From: Pantoea brenneri
Lineage (GTDB): Bacteria; Pseudomonadota; Gammaproteobacteria; Enterobacterales; Enterobacteriaceae
Direction of reading: 5' to 3'
DNA: 42,042 nt
Assembly (NCBI GenBank): GCA_002095305.1
Contig: MIEI01000040.1
Span: forward strand, 1 to 42,042
Part shown: positions 38,344 through 42,042 of the stretch, one piece after another
How the letters are laid out: the number at the start of each line of letters is the position of its first letter
Numbering within the stretch: the stretch's first letter is position 1
Program-made: the position numbers and the translations under genes
The notes under the pieces: generated by a model
Told to the model about the DNA's origin: nothing
The model's input: the letters and a program-made list of their open reading frames with translations, nothing else
Database searches by the model: none

Positions 38344-39666
38344 ATGATTTCACTGGACAGATTCCAGCAGCGTCGACAGGCGCTGTTAGCGAAAATGGTT
38401 CCTGGCAGCGCCGCGTTGCTGTTTGCCGCGCCTGAAGTGACGCGCAGCAACGACACTGAATACTCATTCCGTCAAAACAGCGACTTCTGGTATTTCACCG
38501 GCTTCAACGAGCCGCAGGCGCTGCTGGTGCTGATTAAAAGTGATGAAACGCACAACCATAGCGTCCTGTTTAACCGGGTGCGCGATCTGACAGCAGAAGT
38601 CTGGTTCGGGCGTCGTCTGGGTCAGGATGCGGCACCGGCAACGTTGGGTGTCGATCGCGCCCTGCCGTGGAACGATATTGGCGAGCAACTGCACCTGCTG
38701 CTCAACGGTCTGGATGTGGTTTACCACGCGCAGGGTGAATATGCGGAAGCTGACACGCTGGTGTTTAACGCGCTGGATAAACTGCGCCGCGGTTTCCGCC
38801 AGAATCTTAGCGCACCGGCCACGGTGACAGACTGGCGTCCATGGGTGCATGAGATGCGCCTGTTCAAAGATGCGGATGAGATTGCGCTGTTACGCCGTGC
38901 TGGCGAAATCAGCGCGCTGGCCCATACCCGCGCGATGCAGGCCTGCCGCCCAGGGATGTTTGAATATCAGCTCGAAGGCGAAATCCATCACGAATTTAAT
39001 CGCCACGGGGCGCGCTTTCCCGCCTACAACACCATCGTTGGCGCCGGTGAAAACGGCTGCATCCTGCACTACACCGAGAATGAAAGCGAACTGCGTGATG
39101 GCGATTTGGTGCTGATCGACGCTGGCTGCGAATTCCACGGCTATGCCGGTGACATTACCCGCACCTTCCCGGTTAACGGCAAATTCAGTGCCCCGCAGCG
39201 CGCACTCTATGACATCGTACTGACATCGTTGTATACCGCGCTCAGCCTGTTCCGTCCGGGGATCAGCATCCGCGAAGTGAATGATGAAGTGGTGCAGATT
39301 ATGGTCAGCGGTCTGGTAGAGCTGGGTGTACTGCAGGGGGAGGTCGACACACTGATTGCCGAAGAGGCCCATCGTCAGTTCTATATGCATGGCCTCAGCC
39401 ACTGGCTGGGGTTAGATGTGCATGATGTCGGTCACTATGGCACGCCCAGCCGCGATCGCGTGCTTGAGCCAGGCATGGTCCTGACCATTGAGCCAGGGCT
39501 TTACATCGGCCCGGATGCCGATGTACCGGCAGAATATCGCGGCATTGGTATTCGTATCGAAGATGACATTCTGATCACCGAAACCGGCAATGAAAATCTT
39601 ACCGACAGCGTGGTGAAGGATGCCGCAGCGATCGAAGCATTAATGGCGGCGGCAAAAACAGCATGA
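38344..39666 (+). CDS. pepP: Xaa-Pro aminopeptidase PepP
   Basis: PepP is a dinuclear manganese enzyme that removes N-terminal residues preceding proline. The 440-residue product has an N-terminal creatinase-like domain (QNSDFWYFTGF) and a C-terminal pita-bread domain. Metal ligands lie in LIDAGCEF, GDITRTFP, HGLSHWLGLDVHDVG, LTIEPGLY and GIRIEDD. The stop overlaps the ubiH start by four bases (ATGA), so translation is coupled. Confidence 0.96.
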   Translation: MISLDRFQQRRQALLAKMVPGSAALLFAAPEVTRSNDTEYSFRQNSDFWYFTGFNEPQALLVLIKSDETHNHSVLFNRVRDLTAEVWFGRRLGQDAAPATLGVDRALPWNDIGEQLHLLLNGLDVVYHAQGEYAEADTLVFNALDKLRRGFRQNLSAPATVTDWRPWVHEMRLFKDADEIALLRRAGEISALAHTRAMQACRPGMFEYQLEGEIHHEFNRHGARFPAYNTIVGAGENGCILHYTENESELRDGDLVLIDAGCEFHGYAGDITRTFPVNGKFSAPQRALYDIVLTSLYTALSLFRPGISIREVNDEVVQIMVSGLVELGVLQGEVDTLIAEEAHRQFYMHGLSHWLGLDVHDVGHYGTPSRDRVLEPGMVLTIEPGLYIGPDADVPAEYRGIGIRIEDDILITETGNENLTDSVVKDAAAIEALMAAAKTA

Positions 39667-40841
39667 GCATTCTGATTGCCGGTGGCGGCATGACCGGCGC
39701 GACGCTGGCGCTGGCAATATCCCATCTGACCCAGGGCCGGTTGCCGGTGACGCTGATTGAAAGCAGCGAACCCGCCAGCCGGGCACACCCCGGCTATGAT
39801 GGTCGCGCCATTGCGCTGGCGGCGGGCACCTGCCAGCAACTGGCCGATATCAACCTGTGGCAGCGCATTGCCGGTTGCGCCACGCCAATTACCCGGATTC
39901 ATGTTTCCGATCGCGGTCATGCGGGCTTTGTTTCGCTGGCGGCAGCTGATTACGACATTCCGGCGCTGGGGCAGGTGGTAGAGCTGTTTGATGTCGGACA
40001 GCGTCTGTTTACTGAACTGAAGAAAGCGCCGGGCGTCACTCTGCGCTGTCCGGCTCGCGTTACTCAGGCCAGCCGCAGCGAGCAACAGGTAACGGTAACG
40101 CTTGATAATGGCGAGCAGCTAAATGGCGATCTGCTGGTGGCGGCAGACGGCTCACGCTCTGCGCTGGCCGCCTCCTGCGGCATTCAGTGGCAAACCGATG
40201 ACTATCAGCAGCTGGCGTTGATTGCCAACGTCACTACGGCGTTGCCACATCAGGGGCAGGCGTTTGAACGCTTCACCGAGCACGGTCCGCTGGCCCTGTT
40301 GCCGATGTCAGATCATCGCCTGTCGCTGGTGTGGTGCCATCCGCTGTCACAGCGTGATGCGCTCACGCGCTGGAGCGAAGCCGAATTCCTCAGTGAACTG
40401 CAGCGGGCGTTTGGCTGGCGGCTGGGCAAATTTACCCATGCCGGTCAGCGGGAATACTACCCGCTGGCGCTGCAACGGGCGGTGCAGCCGGTCATGCATC
40501 GTGTGGCGGTGGTCGGCAATGCGGCGCAGACGCTGCACCCGATTGCCGGACAGGGCTTTAACCTTGGCCTGCGTGACGTAATGTCGCTGGCCGAGACGCT
40601 GGCGTCAGCCCATCAACAGCAACAGGACCCCGGCAGCTATGCGGTACTGCAACATTATCAGCAGCGCCGCGAGCAGGATCGCGCCGCGACCATCGGTATT
40701 ACCGACGGCTTAGTGCGTATCTTTGCCAACCGTCATACGCCGTTGGTCATCGGGCGTAATCTGGGTCTGCTGGCGATGGATCATCTGCCGTGGCTACGAA
40801 ATCAACTGGCTGAGCGCACGCTTGGCTGGGTTAAGCGTTAA
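39663..40841 (+). CDS. ubiH: 2-octaprenyl-6-methoxyphenol hydroxylase UbiH
   Basis: UbiH is an FAD monooxygenase that hydroxylates a ring carbon during aerobic ubiquinone synthesis. The 392-residue product has the ADP-binding GGGMTG near the N-terminus, the ADGSRSALA middle motif and the second FAD motif VGNAAQTLHPIAGQGFNLGLRD. The GN variant in place of GD is also found in E. coli UbiH, which separates it from UbiI next door. It overlaps pepP and sits 13 bases before ubiI. Confidence 0.95.
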   Translation: MSILIAGGGMTGATLALAISHLTQGRLPVTLIESSEPASRAHPGYDGRAIALAAGTCQQLADINLWQRIAGCATPITRIHVSDRGHAGFVSLAAADYDIPALGQVVELFDVGQRLFTELKKAPGVTLRCPARVTQASRSEQQVTVTLDNGEQLNGDLLVAADGSRSALAASCGIQWQTDDYQQLALIANVTTALPHQGQAFERFTEHGPLALLPMSDHRLSLVWCHPLSQRDALTRWSEAEFLSELQRAFGWRLGKFTHAGQREYYPLALQRAVQPVMHRVAVVGNAAQTLHPIAGQGFNLGLRDVMSLAETLASAHQQQQDPGSYAVLQHYQQRREQDRAATIGITDGLVRIFANRHTPLVIGRNLGLLAMDHLPWLRNQLAERTLGWVKR

Positions 40842-40854
40842 TAAAGAGGCTTTG

Positions 40855-42042
40855 ATGCAAACTTTTGATGTGGTGATTGCCGGTGGCGGTATGGTCGGAC
40901 TGGCAGTGGCTTGTGGCCTGCAGGGCAGCGGACTGCGCATCGCGGTACTGGAAAAATCTCCCGAGCCGCCAGTCAGCCTGAGTGATACACCCTCGATTCG
41001 CGTCTCGGCTATCAATGCGGCCAGTGAGCGTCTGCTACAGAAGCTGGATGTCTGGTCGACCATTCTCTCGCTGCGTGCCAGTGCGTATCACGGTATGGAA
41101 GTGTGGGATAAGGACAGTTTCGGTACCATCGCCTTTGACGATCAGCAGCAGGGGCTGTCTCACTTGGGCCATATTATTGAAAATCCGGTGATTCATCGCG
41201 CCCTGTGGCAACGCGCCAGCGCCTGCAGCGACGTGACGCTGATGGCATCCGCCGAGCTGCAGCAGGTGGCGTTTGGCGATAACGAAGCCTTTATTACCCT
41301 GCAGGATGGCAATATGTTAACCGCGCGTCTGATGATTGCGGCTGACGGAGCCAACTCCTGGCTGCGTAACAAAGCCGATATCCCGCTGACTTTCTGGGAT
41401 TACGATCATCACGCGCTGGTCGCTAACGTCCGCACCGGGATGCCGCACGATGCGGTAGCGCGTCAGGTGTTCCATGGCGACGGTATTCTGGCTTTCCTGC
41501 CGATGCAGGACCCGCATCTGAGTTCGATTGTCTGGTCGCTGTCACCGCAGGAGGCGAGCCGGCTGGAAAGTATGCCGGAAGCGTTATTCAATCAGCAGCT
41601 GTCGGTGGCGTTTGATATGCGGCTTGGTCTGTGCCAGCTGGAAAGCGAGCGCAAATCGTTTCCTCTGACGGCGCGCTATGCCCGAAATTTTGCCGCGCAC
41701 CGCCTGGCGCTGGTCGGGGATGCGGCCCACACCATTCATCCGCTGGCAGGACAGGGCGTGAACCTGGGCTTTATGGACGCGGCTGAACTGATCGGTGAAA
41801 TTCGCCGGCTGCATCAGCAAGGCAAAGATATCGGACAGCACCTCTATCTGCGCCGCTACGAACGCAGCCGTAAGCACAGCGCCGCGCTGATGCTGGCCGG
41901 CATGCAGGGCTTCCGTGAGATGTTTGCCGGTAACAACCCGGCAAAAAAAACTGCTGCGCGATGTCGGCCTGAAGCTGGCAGACAGCCTGCCGGGCGTTAA
42001 ACCGCTGATGCTGAAGCAGGCGATGGGCCTGAATGACCTGCC
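40855..42042 (+). pseudogene. ubiI: FAD monooxygenase UbiI, frameshifted near the end and cut by the window
   Basis: UbiI hydroxylates C5 of the ubiquinone ring. The ATG at 40855 has AGAGG ahead and gives MQTFDVVIAGGGMVGLAV. The FAD motifs GGGMVG, ADGANSWLR and GDAAHTIHPLAGQGVNLGF and the family block GMEVWDKDSFG are intact. At 41943-41950 there is a run of eight As where the relative needs seven (GCA-AAA-AAA-CTG), so the frame shifts to a stop at 41998-42000. The correct frame goes on as LLRDVGLKLADSLPGVK to the window end. An error or slippage at the A-run is likely; only the last few codons lie outside the window. Confidence 0.88.

Noticed and set aside
1..42042. tRNA, rRNA, CRISPR array, insertion sequence or prophage
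   Set aside because: No cloverleaf ending in CCA, repeat-spacer pattern, transposase or phage gene was seen; the waaB/waaL-like insertion has no visible flanking repeats or integrase.

Overview
The window is an ordinary chromosomal segment of an enteric gammaproteobacterium. Nearly every gene is a full-length relative of an Escherichia coli gene from the mltC-to-ubiI arc, in broadly the same order. Local differences are the absence of ansB/yggM, the cmt/yggP-yggC block and the sbm block, plus a YidB-type gene after speB. These suggest a Pantoea/Erwinia-like member of the Erwiniaceae. That placement is inference from remembered gene order and protein resemblance, not from a search.

Layout. 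1-2.7 kb: mltC, yggX and mutY (minus). 2.8-4.7 kb: trmB, yggL and yggN (plus). 4.7-7.8 kb: the minus operon yggS-yggT-rdgB-hemW. 7.8-8.8 kb: a lone PilT-like ATPase (yggR). 8.8-13.0 kb: a minus run sprT, endA, rsmE, gshB, yqgE and ruvX. 13.3-15.6 kb: a two-gene plus-strand insertion, a WaaB-like glycosyltransferase and a WaaL-like O-antigen ligase, between sprT and galP, which are neighbours in E. coli. 15.7-18.7 kb: galP and metK (minus), with recognisable GalR, CRP and MetJ sites. 18.7-22.6 kb: an unusually long leader, then speA and speB. 22.8-24.1 kb: a yidB-like gene and loiP. 24.3-30.1 kb: central carbon genes tktA, epd, pgk and fbaA. 30.2-32.8 kb: mscS, argO and yggE. 32.8-37.5 kb: argP, rpiA, serA, fau, 6S RNA and zapA. 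37.7 kb to the end: ygfB-pepP-ubiH-ubiI.

How genes work together. MetK makes S-adenosylmethionine, while SpeA and SpeB convert arginine to agmatine and putrescine. TktA makes erythrose-4-phosphate, which Epd oxidises for pyridoxal phosphate synthesis, and pgk and fbaA are glycolytic. ArgP is the known activator of the arginine exporter argO. PepP, UbiH and UbiI lie in the usual cluster with two ubiquinone ring hydroxylases.

Three conserved genes (argO, yggE, ubiI) are each broken by one base, each at a short run of identical bases. This may reflect sequence errors rather than real decay. The least explained parts are the speA leader, with two candidate small ORFs, one rich in rare arginine codons and overlapping the speA start, and the displaced waaB/waaL-like pair. 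No tRNA, rRNA, IS element, prophage or CRISPR array was seen.
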